A DNA stretch of 64,000 nt from Mangifera indica (Eukaryota > Streptophyta > Magnoliopsida > Sapindales > Anacardiaceae): positions 8,308,001 through 8,372,000 of the forward strand of contig NC_058146.1 in assembly GCF_011075055.1 (NCBI RefSeq), written 5' to 3'. This document shows, in pieces, positions 24,507 to 36,114 of this stretch. The stretch's first letter is position 1. The number at the start of each line of letters is the position of its first letter. The notes beneath the pieces were generated by a model, which worked only from the letters and a program-made list of their open reading frames with translations, was not told where the DNA came from and ran no database searches. The position numbers and the translations under genes are program-made.

Positions 24507-24576
24507 CCATTCATTGTGACAACCTCCATGAGAACCACCATCAACTACCGAAAACAAGCCACAAAAACACAAGAAA

Positions 24577-27401
24577 ATGGATGAAGAGGTAATTGTTTTT
24601 TGTTTTATTTTGATTGATTTATTCGGTTTTGAGTTTTGATTTGGACTGATTTGTTTGGTAGTTTTGTTATTGTTTTATGGATGAATCGTTAAGGGTGTGT
24701 TTTGGATTAGGCCAATTGACGGTTATAAAGGTTTTTTTGGCAATTTTTGGCTGACGGTTTTAGGGTTAATCGCTGGTGGCTTAAGTAATTTTTCGGTTGC
24801 TTTGTTGCCGGAAGATGTCGTAAATTGTATGAGAATAATTTATTTAGTTTGTATTGTGATGTAAGTCAGTTTTTATGGCTGGAAATGGAAGGAAATGGTG
24901 AGTGGTCGACGAAGGTCACTGTTCGCATCACAACAAGCCACGCCATGCCCAGAAGTCACCACGCCCGCACGCTACACCCATTGCACTATTCATACACTGT
25001 TTATAGAATATAAAAATTAGTTTCTTTTATGTTTTCTTTGAATTTATTTATTTTAATTATTAATTAATTGACAATCCATAGTTCATATTTACAAAGATTT
25101 TCAGTGAATGGAGAGCCCGGGGAGAGGCAATTTCACAATGCGCACAGTTTTAAGGTTACGACAAACGTCCAGAGCCACAGGAACATGATACAAGATGTTA
25201 GGGTAAACTTAGATTGTGCCAAAAAAAAAAGTTTAGGCAAACATCCTTTGGCCAATTTTTGGACCTTGAGGTACATCGGCACAGTGCAGTCCTTATACAC
25301 TGTGTACTATTTCAACAAGTTAATAAGGGGCAGTCAGGACGAGTTTTGGTTTAGGATGAACGAGGTGGATTGGTGATTTAGCCTCGTTGAGTTTGCAATT
25401 GTGATTGGGTTGCTATTTAGGTAGACAAATATAGATGAGTATATAAAGACGAGAGGAACCCTAAGGTTTCGGGAGATTTATTTTTGAGATGTCACACATG
25501 TGACATATGACGATCTGACCAAAGTTTTTTTGTCTTAATCATGGGGCAATTGTGACGTTGATGCAGTTAAATTAGTTGTGTTGTATTTGCTCCATGTTGA
25601 GTTGATGGGAACATATAAGAGAAAAATAGTTTCGAACTGCATCTTACGTTTAGTTAATGACTAGGATTCTTTCAATAGGTTTTTATGGGGGATAATCGTA
25701 CGGGTGATGACCTCCAAGTCCATTAGCTGAGCAATCAAAAAAAGGTATGAAGATGTGTTGAGTAAACATCGCCCATATATAGAGGACATCCCGTTGCAAA
25801 ATTATGCATTAATGGGAAGCATTTCAAGTACGCTTATATATTGATTCAATTTTTTTATGTATGATTATGCATTAAAACTTTATAATCATTGACTCGATAA
25901 CCCTTTCATTCAATATAGTCGTGGATATATGAAACTCTAAGCAATTTGGGGGATTTCATCGATTACAAGACCAAAGACAAGCTCCCTTTGGTGTTAAAAT
26001 GGAGAATTGTCAAGCGTCTAGGTTGGGAGCACATTTATATCATATTTGAGGCTTTGTCGGTACATTATTGCCATTACTTTGCCATTTTTTAGTTAAAAAC
26101 CATAGTTTTGTGTTATAACTTAATCAGAATTTGTTACGTTTGGTAGAACATTGTGATATTTGTTTTGATTCTTATAGGGGATGAGAGAGAGTCATCTTGG
26201 TATAGAGTAGTATTAGAATACATAGGCTATCAAGATGAACCTAATGAGTACTTTAGCCTTGTTCCATCTCTCAAAGCCATCCATTCTCCTTACAGGGCCT
26301 TTCAACGTGCTTTTTATGAGGCTTATTAGTGTATACCTGTTTGCAGTCCATCCATATTAGACTAGTATCCCCTACCAATTGATAAGTCACCTTCTAGTTT
26401 GCACGTCTCTCACCCTAGTCTTTGTTATAGACTGTTTGATCCCTTAGTCTTACCGCATGGTCTACAAATTTGATTACATAGCTTACTAGTCTTGGCATGA
26501 GGGTACCCCCCATGTTGCGACCCTTAAACCTGTACTAGGTCCTTCATCCCATCATGATATTGGTCGATTCGAGGATCTATTAGTGGGTTTATGGATTCAG
26601 TAGAGCAACGTCTTGGATAGTTTGGGGAGCACTTTGCATTAATAGATTTGTAGTATGCTATGTTTGAAGGTAAATACATGGTGTTTGAAGCTAGATTTAC
26701 CAAGTAACAATGCATGTATTATGGCGCTTGAAGTTGGCTGACCATCGAAACAAAGAGATGAATTACATGAGATACTCTAATTTTTAAAATGGTATGAGAA
26801 AGCAAATGATAAAGATAAGGTATCAACTTATTTGTATGACCTTTGCAAGAAAATGGACTAACGGTTCAAACTGTTCAGGAAAAATCCATGGCTCATGGAT
26901 GAGGTATGAGAGGTGTCAATACATAGTATTATTTCTATTTTAAAGTGAGTAGTTATTAATTACATCATTGTTTCTATATATATATTTGTTTACAACACAT
27001 CAACAACTACCTAGTCATGTTATAACACTCACACCTCTCTGCTAATTGGACATACGTTAATTTGTCTTTCGATGGGTGTGATTATGGGAGAGGGAGGTGG
27101 TTGGATTAGATAATTACAAATGGCTTTCATGTCTATTAAACCTTATTGAAGGTAAAAGTTAGTCGGATAAAGATCAAGGCTTCATTGCATGGGCTAAAAT
27201 GGATAAAGACTATTGAACATTATAAATACATATTCTTTACAACCATTTTTTTTTATATATTTACAGTTGGTTTATGATTTTCAATATATGTGTTAACCAA
27301 GTTATTTTGTTGGTGCAGGTATACATCTTAGTCAACTACGAAAGTCAACATTGGGCATGCAGTGAGTTAGATCTCAAATCTTAGACCTTTACGATCTATG
27401 C
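24577..27401 (+). pseudogene. DUF1985/Ulp1-protease gene of Mutator type, decayed
   Basis: Several frames carry pieces of the plant transposon-borne DUF1985 plus C48 (Ulp1-like SUMO protease) protein. Pieces include LIRGSQDEFWFRMNE (about 25320), then EFAIVIGL, then a block like 'DAVKLVVLYLLHVELMGTYKRK' (about 25560-25625) and 'SWIYETLSNLGDFIDYKTKDKLPLVLKW' split over 25915-26000. Near the end comes VYILVNYESQHWACSELDLKS (27320-27380), which contains the His-Trp of the C48 active-site region. Stops and frame changes interrupt every part. A possible start, ATGGATGAAGAG followed by GT, is at 24577. Such genes ride in plant Mutator-like elements (Kaki/CUMULE type). The protease is cut off at 27401, before its Asp and Cys, where an OEP40-like fragment begins. 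Confidence 0.7.
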
Positions 27402-28137
27402 ATTGAAAAAGCTCATGATTTCGTTATTGAAGTCTGTAGCAGATTTCGCCGGAGTTTTGTCTAGTATCAAGATGGCGGCTAGGACTACTCTGTCGATGAA
27501 GTCATGTGCCATCTTGAACTTTCAATGGAGGGCTAAGGTTCGTGCCGATACAAGTGTTGAATCAATGGTTGGGATCAATTTTATAAGGATTCCATTTATG
27601 GTTATGGACAAGATTGGGATCAAACACATGGACGATGGAGATTCAAAAGAAAAAAAAATAAAGATCATAAGAAACAACTAATAACAGGATAGGAACTAGG
27701 CCTAGTAGGTAATTCTAATATGACCGAACTGTGTTTTAATGTTTAATGACAGTTGGAGATTTTGCAAGCTGAGAAAATTTTGTTGGAGAAAGTCATTGAT
27801 GATCTTTGATAAGAAATTGTATACAAGAATCTGAGCTCGAGTTAGGATTTGAATCCGAGTCACTGTAGGAATGAGAAAAGATCAGTTGTGATGGAGGAAG
27901 ATAGGAATGAGGAATTGAAAAAGGCATTGAAGGAGCAAATTTGATGTTTAATGAAGTTATTTTGTGTTATGAAGATGTTGAAACATAATAAGGGATTGTG
28001 TTGATATTATGTGTTTGTTTATAGAAGTAAAGCTCGTAGTTAATTTTTGCGTTTGGATAATATAATTGTTAAGTTCTTGGACTCGAACTGAGTCATTTAA
28101 TTTGAATCCTTGAAAAAATTGGATTAGTACTTGTTTA
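27402..28137 (+). pseudogene. Truncated duplicate of the OEP40-like gene
   Basis: The sequence aligns along its length with 14768-15524, i.e. from residue about 146 of the OEP40-like protein to its stop and on through about 210 bases of 3' flank. Shared protein text includes KSVADFAG.LS.I.MAARTTL and ADTSVE...GINF.RIPF.VM.KIGI. The copy has many substitutions, a stop after about 92 codons and small deletions (about 20 bases are missing near 28075). The N-terminal half and promoter were not copied. Both junctions are abrupt: on the left, decayed Ulp1 sequence; on the right, a broken foldback Mutator element. It lies on the same strand as its parent, about 12.6 kb away. Confidence 0.9.
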
Positions 28138-28718
28138 TTCAACTTCAGTTTCCAGATCTTCATCTTCAACAACTGATGATCGTTAGCTCTTTCCCTCCGT
28201 CTTTCTAGTCGATTGGTCTTCCATTTTTGGTTATCTTTGTCAAAGTCTTCGTTAGAGGAAGACTGGTCATCTTGTCTTCAACAAAAATGGTTAGAGAGGG
28301 AAGACCAATCGATTGGAAAGATGGAAGGGAGAGAGCCAACGACTGGTGACTACAATTGGTCGCTAGAGATGAAGATATGGAAACTAAAATTGAATAAGGG
28401 TTAAATTGAGATTTTTTAAAACTCTAGGGGGTGGCTTGTTTTTACAAAAAATGAGAGTTTTGCAATCCTAGATTTTGGGGCGGAAAGAAGGGGTAGTTAA
28501 TTTTTAAACTTAGAAAATATAAGATTAGATGATAGAAATAAAGATTTAAAAGTTTGAGGGAATTCAAAATATAAGTTTAAATAAAATTTTTAAATAACAA
28601 TTTTACCTTTGATAATATTAATGAAATTTAATAGATGTGTGAGTATTTAGCTTTTTAATATTTAACAGGTAAAAAAATAAGTTTAGATCAAATCTCGATG
28701 GGAAATACTTATTTGGCC
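28138..28718. mobile_element. Foldback Mutator-type MITE, copy 4, left end lost
   Basis: The right end, 'gatgggaaatacttatttggcc', matches the family terminus. The hairpin centre is clear: 'cgattggtcttcc' (about 28208) faces 'ggaagaccaatcg' (about 28298). The left outer arm is missing; the body joins OEP40-like pseudogene sequence at 28137/28138. With one end gone, no duplication can be checked (the right flank is TAATAATAA). Confidence 0.7.
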
Positions 28719-28927
28719 TAATAATAATATAATATCAAAATGTTATATATTGATAAGGCCAAATAATGTTATCGACATTTTGGTCTATAATGATGTGTTA
28801 GCCATAAATAATATCGAAATTGAGACACCTATAGTGATCTCCAAATAATTTTTTATCTCTATTTCTTTCGTGTTATTTAGTGCCATTTTGTATATGTTTA
28901 TTAATATCCAGAATAATGATATATAGG

Positions 28928-29040
28928 GAAAAGGACTATTTCTCACCTAATTTTTAGCACAATCTCAAACTCACATCTACGAGAGATGAAAAACTCAAAC
29001 TCCCATTCATGGCTAAATTTCCGTGAGGAATGAAAATAAA
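28928..29040. repeat. Left-arm fragment of the foldback Mutator family
   Basis: GAAAAGGACTATTTCTCACC and the following 'actcaaactcccattcatgg' follow the left arm of copy 2 (10986-11090) in order. The matching right arm is absent. Confidence 0.5.
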
Positions 29041-30169
29041 ACTTAAGATAGGTGTTCAATTATATAAGTATGGATGTAAGGGAGGTATTTGAGATAGATG
29101 CCCCATCTAATTCTAGGGCATAAAAGGCACCTAAGATGGGTGTCTAACCGGATGCATAGTAACATATCCAATAATGAAACATTGTTAAGGAAGGTTGATA
29201 AGGAATGCCAACCAAATCATGAATTCCTACTAAGTACTTGTACTCACTGGGTTTTGTTTTGTACTTGTAGGTAAGAGAGATGGGGGGGCAAGTAGGGAAG
29301 CGAGTAAATTGGCACACTAAGTTGCTTGCTTGGCTACAATTGTCATATTGTCTTAATTAATATTTACAAGATTTATGAACATTGGTTTTAATAATATGAT
29401 TTTTAATTACAAAGTTTATTTTTCGGACATTTTTTGGCACATTTCTTTGTTATCATAAATATATGGTATTTATTCTTTATGCTCATTAATTGATGTCTTT
29501 ACTCCTAAAACTTTTATTTAAATCCTTATTTAATTAATCTCATGTGACACGTCATTTCAGAATAAAATTACCGCTAGAGTTATTGAGTCTATAAGTATAG
29601 AGAACAAAACACATATTACATAAAACTAATTTAGTTTGTGTTAATATCCAATCTACCACACTTACATACTACTCATTTATATTGTTTTTATTAGATGTGA
29701 AACTTTAGTTTTCAACATAAATACACACATATATGATGTATTACTATGTGATTGAGTGTTAATTTATCTTTAATTCAAAATAAACTAATCATGTAATGAT
29801 ATATCATTTCTTAAAAAAACAATTGTGTACACATGGCTTTTATTATAAAAGTTATAGCTGGATCACATATCAATATGACAAACTTCATCAATTTTATTTT
29901 ATTTTTTGTTAATCCGAGGAATCCTTACTATAAAGCCGAGGCTTGCAACCACCTAAATTTGTAATTACAGATTGGACAAATTAAGAATAAACTTTATTTT
30001 GATACATCACGCTAAGTCATCAAACCTTGGACATTTACAAATGATCCTTAGGCTTTCATCAATTTTTAATTGTATTGATAAACAATGAATATACTTTAAA
30101 ATTATTATAGAAAAATCAATTAAAAAAATCTTGGGAGAATATATGTAAATATTTAGTAAAAAAAGATAT
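29041..30169. repeat. Gene-free spacer with a palindromic MITE
   Basis: Around 29715-29850 the AT-rich palindrome seen at 13300 recurs ('ctatgtgattgagtgtt' facing 'aatcatgtaatgatatatca'). Around 29221-29330 the text resembles the LTR-like block at 10560. No gene is visible. Confidence 0.4.
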
Positions 30170-30467
30170 TGTTATAAATATAATTTAAACAAAATAAAAG
30201 AGAATTGAATTGAAGGAAGAATTGAGAGAAATGTAATATTATTGAAGCAAAGAATTGAAAGGAGAGGAAGAGTTTTGTAAAATTCGAATGCTCAAATTAC
30301 AAAAGAAGGGCGGGTTATTTATGAGCATCACCCACCACCCTATAAGCCCAAAAATTTGACTATCTTATAAATGCATTAAATGCATCCACACTTAAAGTCA
30401 AAAAAGGATACTTAACATGCCCAATTTTCTTTCATTTTATAATGTGGAAAGACATCCTTTTATAACA
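30170..30467 (-). repeat. 3' LTR of the Copia element
   Basis: On the minus strand it starts TGTTATAAAAGGATGTC and ends TTTATAACA, so TGTTATAAA/TTTATAACA are inverted ends. Length is 298 bp. A TATA-like CATAAATAACC lies mid-LTR (about 30310-30325). About 95 bases at its U3 end recur at 35982-36077. Confidence 0.75.
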
Positions 30468-31299
30468 TTCCCTTTTAGATTTCTACCATTAATAGATAAT
30501 TATATTTACCTTGCTAAAGAAAAACCAAAAAGGATAAAAACCAAAACAAAAGAATATAATTATTTAATGTTTTGTAAAATGGGATTGGACATACTTTAAT
30601 TGCCTCATGAAAAATCTTACTAGGAAAATCTTGTGGGACAAAATTTAATAAAGGGAAAAAGAATATAGTGCACATTTTGTCTAATATATGATAAACTTAA
30701 AAAATATGCTTAATTTGATGAGTGCTTATTATGATGAATGCTCCTCTTGATTGTAGTAAGATTAATTTGGTTGTTTGTTAAGTCATTACATACCAATGTT
30801 ATATACTAATTTTTCAAATGTTGATGTTGGTAATGTTTTGATAAACAAATCTGCAAGATTATCACTGAATAGTATTTGTTTGACATCAATCTTTCTACTT
30901 TGTTGGAGCTCATAAGTGTAAAAGAAATTTGGTAAGATTTGTTCGGTTCTATCTCCTTTAATGTGTTCTCCTCTAATTTGGACAATACGTATTGCATTGT
31001 TTTCATATAATATGAAAAGAGCATCTGTTGTAGAAGAAAAACTCCATATATTCCAGATATGATGAATGACAGATCGTAATTATATGTATTATTGACTAGC
31101 TTTATAAAGAGCTAGAATCTCTGAATGATTTGAAGATATTGCAACCAAAGTTTATTTAATGGAATGTCACGATATTGCAATGCCATCATAAGTAAAAACA
31201 TCTGTTGTTTGTGAGTAGGCCTTATAAGGATTAAGAAGATAACTAACATTTGTATATCTAACCAAACTGGGATTTTTAAGGGATTTAATAAAATAGAAT

Positions 31300-33830
31300 A
31301 ATTTTAAATTTCTAATCCTATATAAATAACGAAGTATATGTTTGATTTCGTTCTATTGATGACAGGTTGGTGTAGAGCTAAATCAAGCCAATAAATTGAC
31401 TGCAAAGGATATATTCGAGCTAGTACATTAGCTAAAATATAATAAGACTTCAATGACACTAAGATATAGTAGTTCAAAGTTGAGTATCTTTTCATCTTCT
31501 TCCTTAAGACAAAATAAGTCTTTTTTCGGATCAAGAGACCAAACAAATGTTAGGGTGCTCAAAAGATAAGTCTTGTCCATATCAAAGCGTTTTAATAATT
31601 TTTCAATATACGTTGATTGATGGATAAATATTCTATTTGAATTGTGTTTGATCTGCAGTTGAGACAATATTTTATTTTTCTCAAATCCTTTATTTCAAAT
31701 TCTTTTTTCAAATAGTTAATAGTTTTTTAGAGATCTTCAGGAGTCCCAATTAAATTCATGTCATCAATATAAACTATTATAATAACAAATTTCGATTCTG
31801 GCCTTTTTATAAAGACATGGGCATATAAGATCATTCATATAGCTTTTTTTTTTTTTAAATATTCATTAAGACAATTGTAGTACATTCTTCTGAATTGTTT
31901 TAATTTGTATAATGCTCTTTGTAATTTAATTGAGTACATGCCTCTTAAATTGACCCTTTTTGCTTTAGATAATTTAAATCCTTCAAGAAGTTTTATATAA
32001 ATTTCAATATCTAAATTTCTATATAAATAAGTAGTAACTACGTCTATAAAACATATATCCAATCCTTTAGAGACTATTAAACTAATTAAATATCTAAAAG
32101 TGATTATATCTATCACCAGTATATATGTTTCATCAAAGTCTATACATGATATTTAGGAAAAGCCTTAGGTTACGAGTCTAGCTTTATATCTAGCAATCTT
32201 ATTTTTTTTTAATTTCTTTTTCTCATAAATACTTATTTATATCCAACGGGTTGTACATCCTTAGGTGTTAGAATTATAAGTCCAAATACTTGACGTTTTG
32301 TTATAGAAGCTAATTCTTCTCGAATTGTTTCTTCCTATTTAGGTCAATTATGTCTTTGTCTACACTCATCCACAATATGTGGTTAAAAATCATCATCATC
32401 ATTCATAATTTCAGTAGTTACTGTGAATAAGAATATATCATCAATGTTAACTGTTTTACAGTTTCATATCTTTTGTGTATAAGCATACTTTAATGATATT
32501 TCAACATTATCATTTTCCTATTCTTCAAAATTTTGTACCATTTCAGGGATTGGATTTTTTTTAGTGATTATAATCTCTTTTGGAGAAACATTAGAGAGTG
32601 AATTTTTCATTCATTTTAAGATCATCATAATTGATATTTATTTGATTATTTTTCTTTCTTTTTCGAAGAACAATGTCTTTCGATACAATAGATCTATCAT
32701 GCTTTTAGCATGCAGTAAATTAATCAGTCGTAGCTCGAATAAACTGTTTAACAGTCACATTAGTTCTTGTTGGTAGGTGACAACTAGAACATACGATCTT
32801 GTCACTTTTGTTGTATCTACAAATACATCAGACATTTGGTTAGCAATAATTTGTAAATGTATTATCCTTTACACTTAAGTTTCACTTTAGGATATGCGAA
32901 GATCTAGATGAGACATGGTTGATATATACCAAGTAAGTTTATGTCTAACTTTAGGAGGTGTTTTCTTTTTCTCTAAAGGTAGGAATATTGTTTCATCAAA
33001 ATAACAAATTACAAATTGTGTAGTAAAAAGATCATCTATTAATGGTTCTAGATACCTGATAATGAATGGTGAATTATATTCAAGATAAATTTTCAAACGA
33101 CATAAGGGTCATATACTGCACAACCAAATATTCTCAAATGAGATATATTAGGTTAGTGATTAAGGAAAAATTGTAGAAGAAAAAATTGATGATAAGAAGA
33201 ATGTTGCAAGTGAATTAACACTGCAACATGTAATATAACATGTCCCTATATAGAAGTTAGTAATTGAGTTCTTAGTAATGAAGTACGTGCAATTACTTGA
33301 AGTTATTTAATAAGAGACTCAATTAATCCATTCTGAGTGTAGACATTCGGGATTGGATGTTTAACATCAATCCTCATAGATATGCAATAATCATCAAATA
33401 TTTTGGATATAAATTCACCAGTATTATTTAACCGTATTGACTTGGTAGAATACTCTACGAAATGTGTCTTTAATTTAATAATTTGTATTAACAGTTTAGC
33501 AAATGCAACATTTTGAGTTGGCAATAAACAAATATGAGACCATTATACAGATGCATTAATTAAGACCATAAAATAACAAAATAGCCTACTTGGTGGATGA
33601 ATGGTTCCATATATGACCCCTTGAATACTTTGTAGGAATGATGGAGATTCAACTCTAATTTTGGAGGGAGATGGTCTGATTACCAATTTGCCTTGTAAAT
33701 AGGCAGTGCAAAATCTTTCACTAGATAATAAAATCTTATGATTCTTTAATGTATGTCCATAAGAATTTTCAATAATCCTATGCATCATTGTAGATCTCGA
33801 GTGACCTAAACTGTCATGCAAAAACATAAA
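31300..33830 (-). pseudogene. Copia pol remnant (integrase and reverse transcriptase)
   Basis: Fragments in order on the minus strand: gag-pre-integrase 'FLHDSLGHSRSTMMHRI' (about 33825) and integrase 'HPPSR', then 'KSIRLNNTGEFISKIFDDYC' with 'HPIPNVYTQNGLIES' (about 33303-33450), which is the D,D,35-E region. Then reverse transcriptase: 'GLDICFIDVVTTYLYRNLDIEIYIKLLEGF' (about 31960-32070, equivalent to the usual 'DVKTAFLNG.L.E.IYM..P.GF'), 'ALYKLKQFRRMYYNCL', and 'HQSTYIEKLLKRFDM' (about 31580-31630). Many stops and frameshifts occur, and the YVDD box is only partly readable. It is non-functional. Confidence 0.8.
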
Positions 33831-35219
33831 GACTTTTGGATCAGAGAATTTCTAGTTTAATATTACGTAAGTTTTAATTGTCTTTATAATTGTATAATAT
33901 AATCTTGTGATAAAACAGACAATTTTTTTAGTATAAACTTTTTTTCGGAGGCATTACTAGTTATACAGATAAATTTTACATCATTTTTACTCATGGTTTC
34001 AATATGGTAACTATTATTTCTTATATCTCTAAAACTAAGTAGACTTCTTCTGGATCTATTTGAATATAATGTATCATTGATACTTAATTTGATTCAATTT
34101 TTTAACAAAATTATAGCTCTTTCGAATCTTTTAATAAGATTTATTGATTTTGATATAATATTTACTTTAGCTTCAGTTGGTGCTAAAGTTAAGAAAATTT
34201 TTTTCCTTAAGAATTGTGTGCGTTGTTATACTATCCACCAAACACATATCTCCATTATTAATTTTGAAGTCAACATTTCAATTTTGGAGTTCATATCATT
34301 TCATTTAAAAATTACGTTAATCATAACATATACAAAATATTAAAAGGAAGGAGAATATGATAATAAAACATAAAATAATATTCATAACTATTAAATAATT
34401 ATATATGATAGATTTTAATTATAAAAATCTTAGGTATTCATGTCACTATTCAAGTGACCCATATTTTTATTCTTAGAAGAAATTTTGAAACATCAAGATT
34501 CATTAGATCGATAAGAACTAAATAATTAATAAATTTAATTTTTATGGATGCTTAATATAGATCTACCCAATGTTTGTGTGTACTACAGGTATATAACCAA
34601 TAACATTTACAATTATACCTATTGTTTTGTAGTTTACTCTGTATTATTATTTATTTTGTTACACTCTTAGTTCACTTTTAGTGGTATGAGTGAGATTTTC
34701 TATTATAACTATCTTTGGATCGAAATTATTTCATCTATGACTTTACTCACACCTATGATAACTACTTCTAGTAGTTGTGTTTATTTTAGGGAATGATGCA
34801 TTACTTGTGAGGTGAGTTTGATGGTTCTTCATTAACAAGAAAAATTAACTCAGAATTTCTTTGCACGATATTACTATTACAAGAGTATATTTTATTAAAA
34901 AAATAGAAAGTGGAGAATATTTTCTCTTCCACATTATCTTAATCAGGGAAAGATTCTGAATATTACAGAGCTATTGAGATAATTATTAAATCTATTGTTC
35001 AAATTTGTCTTTCAAATTTCTCCACAAATTTAGTAGATTTATTATTATATCCACATATTCAGCTTGCAAGCATTTAGGGATGTGACATTGAAAATAGTAG
35101 TCTTATATTTGTCCTTCTAAAACATTTTAATTAATCAATTTTTTAAGGCTCATATATTCAAAGTGAAGAGTTGTGTAGAAAATCCATTTAATTATATCCA
35201 TCCAATTTAAGGAGATTCA

Positions 35220-35860
35220 AAGTTCACATATTGTCATGTTCACAAAATTTTTAGTTTTGAAAAAATATATTGAGATTTATCTTTGAAACTTCAGATTCAA
35301 ATATTATTTCATATTTACAAAACAATCGGCTTTGTAGAGGAAATATTAAAATTAATTTTTGAAACTTCAGGTTCATGTATTATCTTATATTACAAAACTT
35401 CTAGTTTTGTAATTAATATTTAGAATATTATAGTATTTAAAACTTTAGTTATGAATATATTTTGGACTTCAAGTCCATATTTTTCATAATTTATGTAAAT
35501 TTCAAATTGCAAATATGATATAGTTAATATAAATGAACACTTTGATGAAACTTGGGACTTCGGGCCCATATATATATTCTCACAATTTTACAAACTTCAG
35601 ATTATAAACTGAATACAATTATTATAATAAAAATAAATTTTCAAATAATATTTAGAATTTCTGGCCTAGACTCATGTTTTTGTAAACTTTGGATTACAAA
35701 TAATATTTATGACTTTATGTTTAAATTCATGATTTTATAAACTTTGAGCTACAAATTATATTCAAGATTTGAGGTCTAAATTTATGATATTCAGGATTTT
35801 AGATCAAAGTTTATGATTTTACAAACTTCAAATTACAAATATAATATAATTATAAATGAA
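35220..35860 (-). repeat. Imperfect ~55-bp tandem repeats in the Copia leader
   Basis: Units of the form 'acttc-gg-cc-a...tcatgattttataaactt...attacaaataatattta' recur, e.g. starting at 35687, 35741 and 35823, with more diverged units back to about 35280. They lie between the 5' LTR remnant and the gag region of the minus-strand element. Similar leader repeats occur in other plant Copia elements. Confidence 0.6.
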
Positions 35861-36077
35861 AAATTAAATAAATAATAATAATAATAATTAAAACATCAAT
35901 AATTTGCATCTTGTAAATAAGACAATATCCTAAATTGGATATCCGTATTTCCAATGTACAAATAAAAAAATAACAAAACAATGCATTAAATACATCCATA
36001 TTTAAAGTCATAAAAGGATACGCGACATGCCCAATTTTCTTTCATTTGATCATGTGTGTTGACATCCTTTCATAACA

Positions 36078-36086
36078 TATATAAAT
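36078..36086 (+). promoter_or_regulatory. TATA-like box next to the Copia end
   Basis: TATATAAAT directly follows the last base of the Copia LTR remnant. About 30-40 bases on, a pyrimidine-rich leader begins. It is a candidate core promoter for the plus-strand transcript described next. Confidence 0.4.
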
Positions 36087-36114
36087 TAATCTATCCCTTT
36101 TCTTATTCCCCGAC

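Larger units (their letters stand above)
30170..36077 (-). mobile_element. Degenerate Ty1/Copia retrotransposon
   Basis: On the minus strand the order is a 5' LTR remnant (right), a repeat-rich leader, gag traces, gag-pre-integrase, integrase, reverse transcriptase and the 3' LTR (left). The order integrase before reverse transcriptase defines Copia. The 3' LTR is well kept. At the right end only about 95 bp of the LTR remain recognisable (35982-36077). The outer flanks are GATAT (30165-30169) and TATAT (36078-36082), a 4/5 match to a 5-bp duplication. Every reading frame is broken. Confidence 0.75.

Noticed and set aside
24182..24572. Minus-strand open frames of 105-120 codons over the GC-rich block
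   Set aside because: They lie within the retrozyme LTR, overlap each other in different frames and match no protein family; stop codons are rare there only because the DNA is GC-rich.
24037..28718. A large Mutator element using GGCCAATTTTTCCCAC at 24037 as left end and the foldback end at 28718 as right end
   Set aside because: The 9-bp flanks (ATTGATTTA and TAATAATAA) do not match, and the left text fits the terminus only with a gap.
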